From Temnopleurus reevesii (Eukaryota; Echinodermata; Echinoidea; Temnopleuroida; Temnopleuridae), in the NCBI GenBank assembly GCA_036244855.1, contig BQKZ01001664.1:85034-103298 (forward strand): a stretch of 18,265 bases of DNA, given 5' to 3'. The notes below the pieces were generated by a model. It saw only the letters and a list, made by a program, of their open reading frames with translations, searched no databases and was not told the origin of the DNA. A program made the position numbers and the translations under genes. Positions 17,439 through 18,265 of the stretch are shown piece by piece; positions within the stretch are counted from its first letter, which is position 1, and the number at the start of each line of letters is the position of its first letter.

Positions 17439-18265
17439 TATTCGTCCTTCATGTGGGATCTGTATGGCATCAAAAACTAGTATTTTTGCGTGAGTAAGTA
17501 CTTGGCGAGCTCGACCGGTCGTTGCTTTTGCCCCTTCCCCAATACAAAATTATGTTCAGAGACAAATTTGGTAACCCTGAAACAAAAAGTTTTCGTCCTC
17601 CACCGTGAGCTTACAAGAATGTTAATTTTAAAAAGAAGTGTTTCAGAAATTAGGCTTACTATTCCGTCACAATTTGCATACCCAATGGGGCTATGTCCCC
17701 CACGAATTATTTTTGTCTGCGCTTTCCGCAATGCATGGTATACAAAATATTTATGATAAGCCACCCGGTAAAAACGGGGACTTTGTACCCTATATCGCTT
17801 TGTTTAAAGCTGGTGCACACGTTTTGCAAAATTTTCAAACAAAACTCTTGTAGAGGGGGCTGTACTTCTCAAGCATTCTGAATTATTGAATTCCAATGAA
17901 ATAGGTTGATATAATTATGCAAGAAGGGGAGCTTGTTAAAATCTATTATTTACAACAGTACCCTATATAACTTTGTTCAAAGCTATAGCTATAGAGATTT
18001 ATATAGAGCTGTTCAAGCTATAAAGGTATTCAAAGCTATATATAGATATAGAGCGATTTTTAAAGTTTGACATAATGTCCGTTTGATATGATGAGACGAT
18101 GTTGACAATTCGAAGGTTCAATGCTTTACATATGGATTATGTTCCTTATTTAGAAGGTTATATTGTCCTGAAGTGAGGAAACGGAACGCTGATCCCTATG
18201 CTGGATCGTCCATGTATAGGTTATTTTCCGAAAATATGAACAAAGTTGTTAAATATTATCCCTTA
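17439..18265. other. Intergenic right end with short diverged repeats
   Basis: A segment GTACCCTATATCGCTTTG + TTTAAAGCT (about 17787-17813) recurs diverged at about 17959-17985. From 17976 to 18055 there are several AAGCTATA / TATAGAG units. The overlapping open frames at 17477-17881 on both strands show no known domain. Confidence 0.5.

Noticed and set aside
17477..17881. Overlapping open frames of 62-95 residues on both strands
   Set aside because: Mutually overlapping frames with no motif; the region carries short repeats.
1..18265. CRISPR array, operon structure or bacterial-type defence system
   Set aside because: No regularly spaced direct repeats with unique spacers, no operons or ribosome-binding sites; introns and LINEs show animal DNA.

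Overview
The window is animal genomic DNA. It has AT-rich sequence, long introns with GT...AG boundaries, microsatellites and decayed retrotransposons. The 3' ends of two elements read GCGCTATATAAATT(G) or GCGCTTTATAAG followed by (TTA)n. This style, together with a secreted NIDO-domain gene, fits a marine invertebrate deuterostome, most likely an echinoderm. That assignment is an inference; no diagnostic gene fixes the species.

The left half (1-8641) is one gene on the minus strand, of which only the 5' part lies in the window. I joined six coding exons by reading frame, splice sites and intron phase: 8641-8554 (signal peptide), 6449-6319, 5785-5462, 4262-4110, 1450-1288 and 719-592. All intron phases agree (1,0,0,0,1, then 0). 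Exons 2-5 together make one complete NIDO (nidogen/alpha-tectorin-type) domain of about 257 residues. Exon 6 restarts the same module: it is a paralogue of exon 2, with 20 of about 42 residues identical. The gene therefore encodes a secreted or membrane-anchored protein with tandem NIDO domains, each built from a symmetric phase 1-1 block of four exons. It runs off the left edge. No mature residue read so far is a cysteine.

The introns hold most of the clutter. Intron 4 (1451-4109) carries a decayed L1-type LINE 3' end (zinc-knuckle C-x2-C-x8-H-x4-C), a long TG/CA-rich tract that starts just downstream of the exon 4 donor, and a 72-bp AT-cored palindrome. The first 147 bases look like a small inverted-repeat element cut by the window edge.

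The right half (8642-18265) has no gene I can support. It holds a clear MITE (about 9723-9975, 25-bp perfect terminal inverted repeats, TA flanks, four internal palindromic units), a possible degenerate relative near 13515-13578, two LINE/SINE 3' ends with (TTA)n tails (10509-10800 and 11767-12240), a 162-bp tandem duplication (13097-13421), a tRNA-like stretch (15961-16002), several short degenerate repeats and many homopolymer runs.
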